Below are positions 42,601 through 57,851 of a stretch of 64,000 bases of DNA, in pieces (the first letter of the stretch is position 1; the number at the start of each line of letters is the position of its first letter). Below the pieces are notes generated by a model. The model searched no databases and was not told the origin of the DNA. It saw only the letters and a list, made by a program, of their open reading frames with translations. The position numbers and the translations under genes were made by a program. The stretch is from positions 42,486,719 to 42,550,718 of the forward strand of contig OX424560.1 in assembly GCA_949152475.1 (NCBI GenBank), written 5' to 3'. This DNA is from Terebella lapidaria. Lineage: Eukaryota > Annelida > Polychaeta > Terebellida > Terebellidae.

Positions 42601-45600
42601 GGGTGAATCTGATTCTCAATCCGTTCACACAACAATAAGCTGTAGAAACGATTACCCCCTGTGGACATGTCCCCTTCTAAATATACACACTCGGTTGAAC
42701 AGTAGTACAGTATATCATATATGTATCCAAGTGCACATCTCAAACAATGAAACAATTCTTTTGTTTTCTGACTCACAGGTGTCCAACTGATATAATAAAG
42801 TCTAAAACTCATGTCTAAATACAGTCTGGGTCAAGCCACAGGCCACTTTATATCAGAACTTCATTACTTGCCAGAATCTTCGATTTTGGCAAGTATGTTG
42901 GTCAGTTGGTTTGTGGATGTGTTTGTCTGTTTGTTTGTTTGTGCCCACTCTAGCGTCCCCAATTCTTGATCGAAACCTTACAAAAGTCGTGTATATATTC
43001 TGTGAACTTGTGGCAAGAAAACGTCCTATTTTGGTGTGTAAAGGTCGAAGGTCAAGGTCAAGGTCACGCAAAACGTCGAAAACACATAAGTGGTCATAAC
43101 TTCGGTTCTAATGGTCCTAGAGACTTCAAATTAAGTTCATATTGTAGATAAACTCGAGTTCTATCTTCTGTGACCTTGATCTCGACATTTCACCTTGACC
43201 TTGAGAAGTTCGCCTGAGGTCGAAGTCAAGGTCAAGTACGAAGGTCGGCGCAGCATATCGAGTAGTATATCGTTAGAAAGGTCTTGAGCCCCTGATTCCA
43301 ATGATATCTTATTTTTTGCGCTGCGACGTAAACTGACGTCACAATGACATCATAAACGTCGAAAATCCGAAATTTCAAAAGGCCATAACCTCGTCAATAG
43401 TGTATGGAATCCATTGAAACTTGATATGCATATTGACAGCATTGACCTCTACGACTTGAAGTGCAAAGGTCAAAGGTCAAGGTCAAGGTCATCGAAATCC
43501 CAGAAAAACACGTTTCCGGTAATAACATCTGTTGGAATTGTCGTAGGTTCATGAAATTTGAACCATGTCATTCAGAAGAGGTATATCAATCAGACAAATA
43601 TGTCAATTCTATGATTGACCTCGAACTTTGTCTATAATCTGACAAAACTTAATCAGAATCTTATGAGGATTCTGGATTTTATAGATATTTTTAATGTTTT
43701 CATGGCTCCAATTTTCACAAATTTACTGAACATTCAATTCTAAAGCATTTCATACAGTCAGTTGCAGTGTTATTTCTAGTTTATAATGCACTTTTTACAT
43801 TTGGAATAAATTGAAAACTCGCCGAGATATCAAAGTAGAAAGAGCAATGGGGTGAATCTGATTCTCAATCCGTTCACACAACAATAAGCTGTAGAAACGA
43901 TTACCCCCTGTGGACATGTCCCCTTCTAAATATACACACTCGGTTGAACAGTAGTACAGTATATCATATATGTATCCAAGTGCACATCTCAAACAATGAA
44001 ACAATTTTTTTGTTTTCTGACTCACAGGTGTCCAACTGATATAATAAAGTCTAAAACTCATGTCTAAATACAGTCTGGGTCAAGCCACAGGCCACTTTAT
44101 ATCAGAACTTCATTACTTGCCAGAATCTTCGATTTTGGCAAGTATGTTGGTCAGTTGGTTTGTGGATGTGTTTGTCTGTTTGTTTGTTTGTGCCCACTCT
44201 AGCGTCCCCAATTCTTGATCGAAACCTTACAAAAGTCGTGTATATATTCTGTGAACTTATGGCAAGAAAACGTCCTATTTTGGTGTGTAAAGGTCGAAGG
44301 TCAAGGTCAAGGTCACGCAAAACGTCGAAAACACACAAGTGGTCATAACTTCGGTTCTAATGGTCCTAGAGACTTCAAATTAAGTTCATATTGTAGATAA
44401 ACTCGAGTTCTATCTTCTGTGACCTTGATCTCGACATTTCACCTTGACCTTGAGAAGTTCGCCTGAGGTCGAAGTCAAGGTCAAGTACGAAGGTCGGCGC
44501 AGCATATCGAGTAGTATATCGTTAGAAAGGTCTTGAGCCCCTGATTCCAATGATATCTTATTTTTTGCGCTGCGACGTAAACTGACGTCACAATGACATC
44601 ATAAACGTCGAAAATCCGAAATTTCAAAAGGCCATAACCTCGTCAATAGTGTATGGAATCCATTGAAACTTGATATGCATATTGACAGCATTGACCTCTA
44701 CGACTTGAAGTGCAAAGGTCAAAGGTCAAGGTCAAGGTCATCGAAATCCCAGAAAAACACGTTTCCGGTAATAACATCTGTTGGAATTGTCGTAGGTTCA
44801 TGAAATTTGAACCATGTCATTCAGAAGAGGTATATCAATCAGACAAATATGTCAATTCTATGATTGACCTCGAACTTTGTCTATAATCTGACAAAACTTA
44901 ATCAGAATCTTATGAGGATTCTGGATTTTATAGATATTTTTAATGTTTTCATGGCTCCAATTTTCACAAATTTACTGAACATTCAATTCTAAAGCATTTC
45001 ATACAGTCAGTTGCAGTGTTATTTCTAGTTTATAATGCACTTTTTACATTTGGAATAAATTGAAAACTCGCCGAGATATCAAAGTAGAAAGAGCAATGGG
45101 GTGAATCTGATTCTCAATCCGTTCACACAACAATAAGCTGTAGAAACGATTACCCCCTGTGGACATGTCCCCTTCTAAATATACACACTCGGTTGAACAG
45201 TAGTACAGTATATCATATATGTATCCAAGTGCACATCTCAAACAATGAAACAAATCTTTTGTTTTCTGACTCACAGGTGTCCAACTGATATAATAAAGTC
45301 TAAAACTCATGTCTAAATACAGTCTGGGTCAAGCCACAGGCCACTTTATATCAGAACTTCATTACTTGCCAGAATCTTCGATTTTGGCAAGTATGTTGGT
45401 CAGTTGGTTTGTGGATGTGTTTGTCTGTTTGTTTGTTTGTGCCCACTCTAGCGTCCCCAATTCTTGATCGAAACCTTACAAAAGTCGTGTATATATTCTG
45501 TGAACTTGTGGCAAGAAAACGTCCTATTTTGGTGTGTAAAGGTCGAAGGTCAAGGTCAAGGTCAAGGTCACGCAAAACGTCGAAAACACATAAGTGGTCA

Positions 45601-48600
45601 TAACTTTGGTTCTAATGGTCCTAGAGACTTCAAATTAAGTTCATATTGTAGATAAACTCGAGTTCTATCTTCTGTGACCTTGATCTCGACATTTCACCTT
45701 GACCTTGAGAAGTTCGCCTGAGGTCGAAGTCAAGGTCAAGTACGAAGGTCGGCGCAGCATATCGAGTAGTATATCGTTAGAAAGGTCTTGAGCCCCTGAT
45801 TCCAATGATATCTTATTTTTTGCGCTGCGACGTAAACTGACGTCACAATGACATCATAAACGTCGAAAATCCGAAATTTCAAAAGGCCATAACCTCGTCA
45901 ATAGTGTATGGAATCCATTGAAACTTGATATGCATATTGACAGCATTGACCTCTACGACTTGAAGTGCAAAGGTCAAAGGTCAAGGTCAAGGTCATCGAA
46001 ATCCCAGAAAAACACGTTTCCGGTAATAACATCTGTTGGAATTGTCGTAGGTTCATGAAATTTGAACCATGTCATTCAGAAGAGGTATATCAATCAGACA
46101 AATATGTCAATTCTATGATTGACCTCGAACTTTGTCTATAATCTGACAAAACTTAATCAGAATCTTATGAGGATTCTGGATTTTATAGATATTTTTAATG
46201 TTTTCATGGCTCCAATTTTCACAAATTTACTGAACATTCAATTCTAAAGCATTTCATACAGTCAGTTGCAGTGTTATTTCTAGTTTATAATGCACTTTTT
46301 ACATTTGGAATAAATTGAAAACTCGCCGAGATATCAAAGTAGAAAGAGCAATGGGGTGAATCTGATTCTCAATCCGTTCACACAACAATAAGCTGTAGAA
46401 ACGATTACCTCCTGTGGACATGTCCCCTTCTAAATATACACACTCGGTTGAACAGTAGTACAGTATATCATATATGTATCCAAGTGCACATCTCAAACAA
46501 TAAAACAATTCTTTTGTTTTCTGACTCACAGGTGTCCAACTGATATAATAAAGTCTAAAACTCATGTCTAAATACAGTCTGGGTCAAGCCACAGGCCACT
46601 TTATATCAGAACTTCATTACTTGCCAGAATCTTCGATTTTGGCAAGTATGTTGGTCAGTTGGTTTGTGGATGTGTTTGTCTGTTTGTTTGTTTGTGCCCA
46701 CTCTAGCGTCCCCAATTCTTGATCGAAACCTTACAAAAGTCGTGTATATATTCTGTGAACTTGTGGCAAGAAAACGTCCTATTTTGGTGTGTAAAGGTCG
46801 AAGGTCAAGGTCAAGGTCACGCAAAACGTCGAAAACACATAAGTGGTCATAACTTCGGTTCTAATGGTCCTAGAGACTTCAAATTAAGTTCATATTGTAG
46901 ATAAACTCGAGTTCTATCTTTTGTGACCTTGATCTCGACATTTGACCTTGACCTTGAGAAGTTCGCCTGAGGTCGAAGTCAAGGTCAAGTACGAAGGTCG
47001 GCGCAGCATATCGAGTAGTATATCGTTAGAAAGGTCTTGAGCCCCTGATTCCAATGATATCTTATTTTTTGCGCTGCGACGTAAACTGACGTCACAATGA
47101 CATCATAAACGTCGAAAATCCGAAATTTCAAAAGGCCATAACCTCGTCAATAGTGTATGGAATCCATTGAAACTTGATATGCATATTGACAGCATTGACC
47201 TCTACGACTTGAAGTGCAAAGGTCAAAGGTCAAGGTCAAGGTCATCGAAATCCCAGAAAAACACGTTTCCGGTAATAACATCTGTTGGAATTGTCGTAGG
47301 TTCATGAAATTTGAACCATGTCATTCAGAAGAGGTATATCAATCAGACAAATATGTCAATTCTATGATTGACCTCGAACTTTGTCTATAATCTGACAAAA
47401 CTTAATCAGAATCTTATGAGGATTCTGGATTTTATAGATATTTTTAATGTTTTCATGGCTCCAATTTTCACAAATTTACTGAACATTCAATTCTAAAGCA
47501 TTTCATACAGTCAGTTGCAGTGTTATTTCTAGTTTATAATGCACTTTTTACATTTGGAATAAATTGAAAACTCGCCGAGATATCAAAGTAGAAAGAGCAA
47601 TGGGGTGAATCTGATTCTCAATCCGTTCACACAACAATAAGCTGTAGAAACGATTACCCCCTGTGGACATGTCCCCTTCTAAATATACACACTCGGTTGA
47701 ACAGTAGTACAGTATATCATATATGTATCCAAGTGCACATCTCAAACAATGAAACAATTCTTTTGTTTTCTGACTCACAGGTGTCCAACTGATATAATAA
47801 AGTCTAAAACTCATGTCTAAATACAGTCTGGGTCAAGCCACAGGCCACTTTATATCAGAACTTCATTACTTGCCAGAATCTTCGATTTTGGCAAGTATGT
47901 TGGTCAGTTGGTTTGTGGATGTGTTTGTCTGTTTGTTTGTTTGTGCCCACTCTAGCGTCCCCAATTCTTGATCGAAACCTTACAAAAGTCGTGTATATAT
48001 TCTGTGAACTTGTGGCAAGAAAACGTCCTATTTTGGTGTGTAAAGGTCGAAGGTCAAGGTCAAGGTCACGCAAAACGTCGAAAACACATAAGTGGTCATA
48101 ACTTCGGTTCTAATGGTCCTAGAGACTTCAAATTAAGTTCATATTGTAGATAAACTCGAGTTCTATCTTCTGTGACCTTGATCTCGACATTTCACCTTGA
48201 CCTTGAGATGTTCGCTTGAGGTCGAAGTCAAGGTCAAGTACGAAGGTCGGCGCAGCATATCGAGTAGTATATCGTTAGAAAGGTCTTGAGCCCCTGATTC
48301 CAATGATATCTTATTTTTTGCGCTGCGACGTAAACTGACGTCACAATGACATCATAAACGTCGAAAATCCGAAATTTCAAAAGGCCATAACCTCGTCAAT
48401 AGTGTATGGAATCCATTGAAACTTGATATGCATATTGACAGCATTGACCTCTACGACTTGAAGTGCAAAGGTCAAAGGTCAAGGTCAAGGTCATCGAAAT
48501 CCCAGAAAAACACGTTTCCGGTAATAACATCTGTTGGAATTGTCGTAGGTTCATGAAATTTGAACCATGTCATTCAGAAGAGGTATATCAATCAGACAAA

Positions 48601-51600
48601 TATGTCAATTCTATGATTGACCTCGAACTTTGTCTATAATCTGACAAAACTTAATCAGAATCTTATGAGGATTCTGGATTTTATAGATATTTTTAATGTT
48701 TTCATGGCTCCAATTTTCACAAATTTACTGAACATTCAATTCTAAAGCATTTCATACAGTCAGTTGCAGTGTTATTTCTAGTTTATAATGCACTTTTTAC
48801 ATTTGGAATAAATTGAAAACTCGCCGAGATATCAAAGTAGAAAGAGCAATGGGGTGAATCTGATTCTCAATCCGTTCACACAACAATAAGCTGTAGAAAC
48901 GATTACCCCCTGTGGACATGTCCCCTTCTAAATATACACACTCGGTTGAACAGTAGTACAGTATATCATATATGTATCCAAGTGCACATCTCAAACAATG
49001 AAACAATTCTTTTGTTTTCTGACTCACAGGTGTCCAACTGATATAATAAAGTCTAAAACTCATGTCTAAATACAGTCTGGGTCAAGCCACAGGCCACTTT
49101 ATATCAGAACTTCATTACTTGCCAGAATCTTCGATTTTGGCAAGTATGTTGGTCAGTTGGTTTGTGGATGTGTTTGTCTGTTTGTTTGTTTGTGCCCACT
49201 CTAGCGTCCCCAATTCTTGATCGAAACCTTACAAAAGTCGTGTATATATTCTGTGAACTTGTGGCAAGAAAACGTCCTATTTTGGTGTGTAAAGGTCGAA
49301 GGTCAAGGTCAAGGTCACGCAAAACGTCGAAAACACATAAGTGGTCATAACTTCGGTTCTAATGGTCCTAGAGACTTCAAATTAAGTTCATATTGTAGAT
49401 AAACTCGAGTTCTATCTTCTGTGACCTTGATCTCGACATTTCACCTTGACCTTGAGAAGTTCGCCTGAGGTCGAAGTCAAGGTCAAGTACGAAGGTCGGC
49501 GCAGCATATCGAGTAGTATATCGTTAGAAAGGTCTTGAGCCCCTGATTCCAATGATATCTTATTTTTTGCGCTGCGACGTAAACTGACGTCACAATGACA
49601 TCATAAACGTCGAAAATCCGAAATTTCAAAAGGCCATAACCTCGTCAATAGTGTATGGAATCCATTGAAACTTGATATGCATATTGACAGCATTGACCTC
49701 TACGACTTGAAGTGCAAAGGTCAAAGGTCAAGGTCAAGGTCATCGAAATCCCAGAAAAACACGTTTCCGGTAATAACATCTGTTGGAATTGTCGTAGGTT
49801 CATGAAATTTGAACCATGTCATTCAGAAGAGGTATATCAATCAGACAAATATGTCAATTCTATGATTGACCTCGAACTTTGTCTATAATCTGACAAAACT
49901 TAATCAGAATCTTATGAGGATTCTGGATTTTATAGATATTTTTAATGTTTTCATGGCTCCAATTTTCACAAATTTACTGAACATTCAATTCTAAAGCATT
50001 TCATACAGTCAGTTGCAGTGTTATTTCTAGTTTATAATGCACTTTTTACATTTGGAATAAATTGAAAACTCGCCGAGATATCAAAGTAGAAAGAGCAATG
50101 GGGTGAATCTGATTCTCAATCCGTTCACACAACAATAAGCTGTAGAAACGATTACCCCCTGTGGACATGTCCCCTTCTAAATATACACACTCGGTTGAAC
50201 AGTAGTACAGTATATCATATATGTATCCAAGTGCACATCTCAAACAATGAAACAAATCTTTTGTTTTCTGACTCACAGGTGTCCAACTGATATAATAAAG
50301 TCTAAAACTCATGTCTAAATACAGTCTGGGTCAAGCCACAGGCCACTTTATATCAGAACTTCATTACTTGCCAGAATCTTCGATTTTGGCAAGTATGGTC
50401 AGTTGGTTTGTGGATGTGTTTGTCTGTTTGTTTGTTTGTGCCCACTCTAGCGTCCCCAATTCTTGATCGAAACCTTACAAAAGTCGTGTATATATTCTGT
50501 GAACTTGTGGCAAGAAAACGTCCTATTTTGGTGTGTAAAGGTCGAAGGTCAAGGTCAAGGTCACGCAAAACGTCGAAAACACATAAGTGGTCATAACTTT
50601 GGTTCTAATGGTCCTAGAGACTTCAAATTAAGTTCATATTGTAGATAAACTCGAGTTCTATCTTCTGTGACCTTGATCTCGACATTTCACCTTGACCTTG
50701 AGAAGTTCGCCTGAGGTCGAAGTCAAGGTCAAGTACGAAGGTCGGCGCAGCATATCGAGTAGTATATCGTTAGAAAGGTCTTGAGCCCCTGATTCCAATG
50801 ATATCTTATTTTTTGCGCTGCGACGTAAACTGACGTCACAATGACATCATAAACGTCGAAAATCCGAAATTTCAAAAGGCCATAACCTCGTCAATAGTGT
50901 ATGGAATCCATTGAAACTTGATATGCATATTGACAGCATTGACCTCTACGACTTGAAGTGCAAAGGTCAAAGGTCAAGGTCAAGGTCATCGAAATCCCAG
51001 AAAAACACGTTTCCGGTAATAACATCTGTTGGAATTGTCGTAGGTTCATGAAATTTGAACCATGTCATTCAGAAGAGGTATATCAATCAGACAAATATGT
51101 CAATTCTATGATTGACCTCGAACTTTGTCTATAATCTGACAAAACTTAATCAGAATCTTATGAGGATTCTGGATTTTATAGATATTTTTAATGTTTTCAT
51201 GGCTCCAATTTTCACAAATTTACTGAACATTCAATTCTAAAGCATTTCATACAGTCAGTTGCAGTGTTATTTCTAGTTTATAATGCACTTTTTACATTTG
51301 GAATAAATTGAAAACTCGCCGAGATATCAAAGTAGAAAGAGCAATGGGGTGAATCTGATTCTCAATCAGTTCACACAACAATAAGCTGTAGAAACGATTA
51401 CCTCCTGTGGACATGTCCCCTTCTAAATATACACACTCGGTTGAACAGTAGTACAGTATATCATATATGTATCCAAGTGCACATCTCAAACAATGAAACA
51501 ATTCTTTTGTTTTCTGACTCACAGGTGTCCAACTGATATAATAAAGTCTAAAACTCATGTCTAAATACAGTCTGGGTCAAGCCACAGGCCACTTTATATC

Positions 51601-54600
51601 AGAACTTCATTACTTGCCAGAATCTTCGATTTTGGCAAGTATGTTGGTCAGTTGGTTTGTGGATGTGTTTGTCTGTTTGTTTGTTTGTGCCCACTCTAGC
51701 GTCCCCAATTCTTGATCGAAACCTTACAAAAGTCGTGTATATATTCTGTGAACTTGTGGCAAGAAAACGTCCTATTTTGGTGTGTAAAGGTCGAAGGTCA
51801 AGGTCAAGGTCACGCAAAACGTCGAAAACACATAAGTGGTCATAACTTCGGTTCTAATGGTCCTAGAGACTTCAAATTAAGTTCATATTGTAGATAAACT
51901 CGAGTTCTATCTTCTGTGACCTTGATCTCGACATTTGACCTTGACCTTGAGAAGTTCGCCTGAGGTCGAAGTCAAGGTCAAGTACGAAGGTCGGCGCAGC
52001 ATATCGAGTAGTATATCGTTAGAAAGGTCTTGAGCCCCTGATTCCAATGATATCTTATTTTTTGCGCTGCGACGTAAACTGACGTCACAATGACATCATA
52101 AACGTCGAAAATCCGAAATTTCAAAAGGCCATAACCTCGTCAATAGTGTATGGAATCCATTGAAACTTGATATGCATATTGACAGCATTGACCTCTACGA
52201 CTTGAAGTGCAAAGGTCAAAGGTCAAGGTCAAGGTCATCGAAATCCCAGAAAAACACGTTTCCGGTAATAACATCTGTTGGAATTGTCGTAGGTTCATGA
52301 AATTTGAACCATGTCATTCAGAAGAGGTATATCAATCAGACAAATATGTCAATTCTATGATTGACCTCGAACTTTGTCTATAATCTGACAAAACTTAATC
52401 AGAATCTTATGAGGATTCTGGATTTTATAGATATTTTTAATGTTTTCATGGCTCCAATTTTCACAAATTTACTGAACATTCAATTCTAAAGCATTTCATA
52501 CAGTCAGTTGCAGTGTTATTTCTAGTTTATAATGCACTTTTTACATTTGGAATAAATTGAAAACTCGCCGAGATATCAAAGTAGAAAGAGCAATGGGGTG
52601 AATCTGATTCTCAATCCGTTCACACAACAATAAGCTGTAGAAACGATTACCCCCTGTGGACATGTCCCCTTCTAAATATACACACTCGGTTGAACAGTAG
52701 TACAGTATATCATATATGTATCCAAGTGCACATCTCAAACAATGAAACAATTCTTTTGTTTTCTGACTCACAGGTGTCCAACTGATATAATAAAGTCTAA
52801 AACTCATGTCTAAATACAGTCTGGGTCAAGCCACAGGCCACTTTATATCAGAACTTCATTACTTGCCAGAATCTTCGATTTTGGCAAGTATGTTGGTCAG
52901 TTGGTTTGTGGATGTGTTTGTCTGTTTGTTTGTTTGTGCCCACTCTAGCGTCCCCAATTCTTGATCGAAACCTTACAAAAGTCGTGTATATATTCTGTGA
53001 ACTTGTGGCAAGAAAACGTCCTATTTTGGTGTGTAAAGGTCGAAGGTCAAGGTCAAGGTCACGCAAAACGTCGAAAACACATAAGTGGTCATAACTTCGG
53101 TTCTAATGGTCCTAGAGACTTCAAATTAAGTTCATATTGTAGATAAACTCGAGTTCTATCTTCTGTGACCTTGATCTCGACATTTCACCTTGACCTTGAG
53201 ATGTTCGCTTGAGGTCGAAGTCAAGGTCAAGTACGAAGGTCGGCGCAGCATATCGAGTAGTATATCGTTAGAAAGGTCTTGAGCCCCTGATTCCAATGAT
53301 ATCTTATTTTTTGCGCTGCGACGTAAACTGACGTCACAATGACATCATAAACGTCGAAAATCCGAAATTTCAAAAGGCCATAACCTCGTCAATAGTGTAT
53401 GGAATCCATTGAAACTTGATATGCATATTGACAGCATTGACCTCTACGACTTGAAGTGCAAAGGTCAAAGGTCAAGGTCAAGGTCATCGAAATCCCAGAA
53501 AAACACGTTTCCGGTAATAACATCTGTTGGAATTGTCGTAGGTTCATGAAATTTGAACCATGTCATTCAGAAGAGGTATATCAATCAGACAAATATGTCA
53601 ATTCTATGATTGACCTCGAACTTTGTCTATAATCTGACAAAACTTAATCAGAATCTTATGAGGATTCTGGATTTTATAGATATTTTTAATGTTTTCATGG
53701 CTCCAATTTTCACAAATTTACTGAACATTCAATTCTAAAGCATTTCATACAGTCAGTTGCAGTGTTATTTCTAGTTTATAATGCACTTTTTACATTTGGA
53801 ATAAATTGAAAACTCGCCGAGATATCAAAGTAGAAAGAGCAATGGGGTGAATCTGATTCTCAATCCGTTCACACAACAATAAGCTGTAGAAACGATTACC
53901 CCCTGTGGACATGTCCCCTTCTAAATATACACACTCGGTTGAACAGTAGTACAGTATATCATATATGTATCCAAGTGCACATCTCAAACAATGAAACAAT
54001 TCTTTTGTTTTCTGACTCACAGGTGTCCAACTGATATAATAAAGTCTAAAACTCATGTCTAAATACAGTCTGGGTCAAGCCACAGGCCACTTTATATCAG
54101 AACTTCATTACTTGCCAGAATCTTCGATTTTGGCAAGTATGTTGGTCAGTTGGTTTGTGGATGTGTTTGTCTGTTTGTTTGTTTGTGCCCACTCTAGCGT
54201 CCCCAATTCTTGATCGAAACCTTACAAAAGTCGTGTATATATTCTGTGAACTTGTGGCAAGAAAACGTCCTATTTTGGTGTGTAAAGGTCGAAGGTCAAG
54301 GTCAAGGTCACGCAAAACGTCGAAAACACATAAGTGGTCATAACTTCGGTTCTAATGGTCCTAGAGACTTCAAATTAAGTTCATATTGTAGATAAACTCG
54401 AGTTCTATCTTCTGTGACCTTGATCTCGACATTTCACCTTGACCTTGAGAAGTTCGCCTGAGGTCGAAGTCAAGGTCAAGTACGAAGGTCGGCGCAGCAT
54501 ATCGAGTAGTATATCGTTAGAAAGGTCTTGAGCCCCTGATTCCAATGATATCTTATTTTTTGCGCTGCGACGTAAACTGACGTCACAATGACATCATAAA

Positions 54601-57600
54601 CGTCGAAAATCCGAAATTTCAAAAGGCCATAACCTCGTCAATAGTGTATGGAATCCATTGAAACTTGATATGCATATTGACAGCATTGACCTCTACGACT
54701 TGAAGTGCAAAGGTCAAAGGTCAAGGTCAAGGTCATCGAAATCCCAGAAAAACACGTTTCCGGTAATAACATCTGTTGGAATTGTCGTAGGTTCATGAAA
54801 TTTGAACCATGTCATTCAGAAGAGGTATATCAATCAGACAAATATGTCAATTCTATGATTGACCTCGAACTTTGTCTATAATCTGACAAAACTTAATCAG
54901 AATCTTATGAGGATTCTGGATTTTATAGATATTTTTAATGTTTTCATGGCTCCAATTTTCACAAATTTACTGAACATTCAATTCTAAAGCATTTCATACA
55001 GTCAGTTGCAGTGTTATTTCTAGTTTATAATGCACTTTTTACATTTGGAATAAATTGAAAACTCGCCGAGATATCAAAGTAGAAAGAGCAATGGGGTGAA
55101 TCTGATTCTCAATCCGTTCACACAACAATAAGCTGTAGAAACGATTACCCCCTGTGGACATGTCCCCTTCTAAATATACACACTCGGTTGAACAGTAGTA
55201 CAGTATATCATATATGTATCCAAGTGCACATCTCAAACAATGAAACAATTCTTTTGTTTTCTGACTCACAGGTGTCCAACTGATATAATAAAGTCTAAAA
55301 CTCATGTCTAAATACAGTCTGGGTCAAGCCACAGGCCACTTTATATCAGAACTTCATTACTTGCCAGAATCTTCGATTTTGGCAAGTATGTTGGTCAGTT
55401 GGTTTGTGGATGTGTTTGTCTGTTTGTTTGTTTGTGCCCACTCTAGCGTCCCCAATTCTTGATCGAAACCTTACAAAAGTCGTGTATATATTCTGTGAAC
55501 TTGTGGCAAGAAAACGTCCTATTTTGGTGTGTAAAGGTCGAAGGTCAAGGTCAAGGTCACGCAAAACGTCGAAAACACATAAGTGGTCATAACTTCGGTT
55601 CTAATGGTCCTAGAGACTTCAAATTAAGTTCATATTGTAGATAAACTCGAGTTCTATCTTCTGTGACCTTGATCTCGACATTTCACCTTGACCTTGAGAT
55701 GTTCGCTTGAGGTCGAAGTCAAGGTCAAGTACGAAGGTCGGCGCAGCATATCGAGTAGTATATCGTTAGAAAGGTCTTGAGCCCCTGATTCCAATGATAT
55801 CTTATTTTTTGCGCTGCGACGTAAACTGACGTCACAATGACATCATAAACGTCGAAAATCCGAAATTTCAAAAGGCCATAACCTCGTCAATAGTGTATGG
55901 AATCCATTGAAACTTGATATGCATATTGACAGCATTGACCTCTACGACTTGAAGTGCAAAGGTCAAAGGTCAAGGTCAAGGTCATCGAAATCCCAGAAAA
56001 ACACGTTTCCGGTAATAACATCTGTTGGAATTGTCGTAGGTTCATGAAATTTGAACCATGTCATTCAGAAGAGGTATATCAATCAGACAAATATGTCAAT
56101 TCTATGATTGACCTCGAACTTTGTCTATAATCTGACAAAACTTAATCAGAATCTTATGAGGATTCTGGATTTTATAGATATTTTTAATGTTTTCATGGCT
56201 CCAATTTTCACAAATTTACTGAACATTCAATTCTAAAGCATTTCATACAGTCAGTTGCAGTGTTATTTCTAGTTTATAATGCACTTTTTACATTTGGAAT
56301 AAATTGAAAACTCGCCGAGATATCAAAGTAGAAAGAGCAATGGGGTGAATCTGATTCTCAATCCGTTCACACAACAATAAGCTGTAGAAACGATTACCCC
56401 CTGTGGACATGTCCCCTTCTAAATATACACACTCGGTTGAACAGTAGTACAGTATATCATATATGTATCCAAGTGCACATCTCAAACAATGAAACAATTC
56501 TTTTGTTTTCTGACTCACAGGTGTCCAACTGATATAATAAAGTCTAAAACTCATGTCTAAATACAGTCTGGGTCAAGCCACAGGCCACTTTATATCAGAA
56601 CTTCATTACTTGCCAGAATCTTCGATTTTGGCAAGTATGTTGGTCAGTTGGTTTGTGGATGTGTTTGTCTGTTTGTTTGTTTGTGCCCACTCTAGCGTCC
56701 CCAATTCTTGATCGAAACCTTACAAAAGTCGTGTATATATTCTGTGAACTTGTGGCAAGAAAACGTCCTATTTTGGTGTGTAAAGGTCGAAGGTCAAGGT
56801 CAAGGTCACGCAAAACGTCGAAAACACATAAGTGGTCATAACTTCGGTTCTAATGGTCCTAGAGACTTCAAATTAAGTTCATATTGTAGATAAACTCGAG
56901 TTCTATCTTCTGTGACCTTGATCTCGACATTTCACCTTGACCTTGAGAAGTTCGCCTGAGGTCGAAGTCAAGGTCAAGTACGAAGGTCGGCGCAGCATAT
57001 CGAGTAGTATATCGTTAGAAAGGTCTTGAGCCCCTGATTCCAATGATATCTTATTTTTTGCGCTGCGACGTAAACTGACGTCACAATGACATCATAAACG
57101 TCGAAAATCCGAAATTTCAAAAGGCCATAACCTCGTCAATAGTGTATGGAATCCATTGAAACTTGATATGCATATTGACAGCATTGACCTCTACGACTTG
57201 AAGTGCAAAGGTCAAAGGTCAAGGTCAAGGTCATCGAAATCCCAGAAAAACACGTTTCCGGTAATAACATCTGTTGGAATTGTCGTAGGTTCATGAAATT
57301 TGAACCATGTCATTCAAAAGAGGTATATCAATCAGACAAATATGTCAATTCTATGATTGACCTCGAACTTTGTCTATAATCTGACAAAACTTAATCAGAA
57401 TCTTATGAGGATTCTGGATTTTATAGATATTTTTAATGTTTTCATGGCTCCAATTTTCACAAATTTACTGAACATTCAATTCTAAAGCATTTCATACAGT
57501 CAGTTGCAGTGTTATTTCTAGTTTATAATGCACTTTTTACATTTGGAATAAATTGAAAACTCGCCGAGATATCAAAGTAGAAAGAGCAATGGGGTGAATC

Positions 57601-57851
57601 TGATTCTCAATCCGTTCACACAACAATAAGCTGTAGAAACGATTACCCCCTGTGGACATGTCCCCTTCTAAATATACACACTCGGTTGAACAGTAGTACA
57701 GTATATCATATATGTATCCAAGTGCACATCTCAAACAATGAAACAATTCTTTTGTTTTCTGACTCACAGGTGTCCAACTGATATAATAAAGTCTAAAACT
57801 CATGTCTAAATACAGTCTGGGTCAAGCCACAGGCCACTTTATATCAGAACT
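36620..57851 (+). repeat. B satellite: 17 tandem copies of a 1249-bp monomer
   Basis: Monomers start at 36620, 37870, 39119, 40368, 41617, 42866, 44115, 45364, 46619, 47868, 49117, 50366, 51612, 52861, 54110, 55359 and 56608. Most are exactly 1249 bp. Monomer 1 has +1 (T run), monomer 8 +6 (one extra GGTCAA) and monomer 12 -3. Each has the palindromic head, (TTTG)n, CACTCTAGCGTCCCCA, about 12 AGGTCA/TGACCT half-sites, one TGACGTCA, and an A-like end to TATATCAGAACT. Copies differ at only a few positions each (about 99 percent identity or more) and show a higher-order pattern. B lacks the A tail of about 120 bp. Repeated frames of 61-88 codons on both strands are judged non-coding. Confidence 0.95.

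Noticed and set aside
36665..56893. Recurrent 61-74 codon ORFs (MWMCLSVCLFV..., MIETLQKSC..., MRDLDLDLRP...)
   Set aside because: They overlap one another on both strands across the head and TTTG/GGTCAA tracts of each monomer; they are simple consequences of the repeat sequence.
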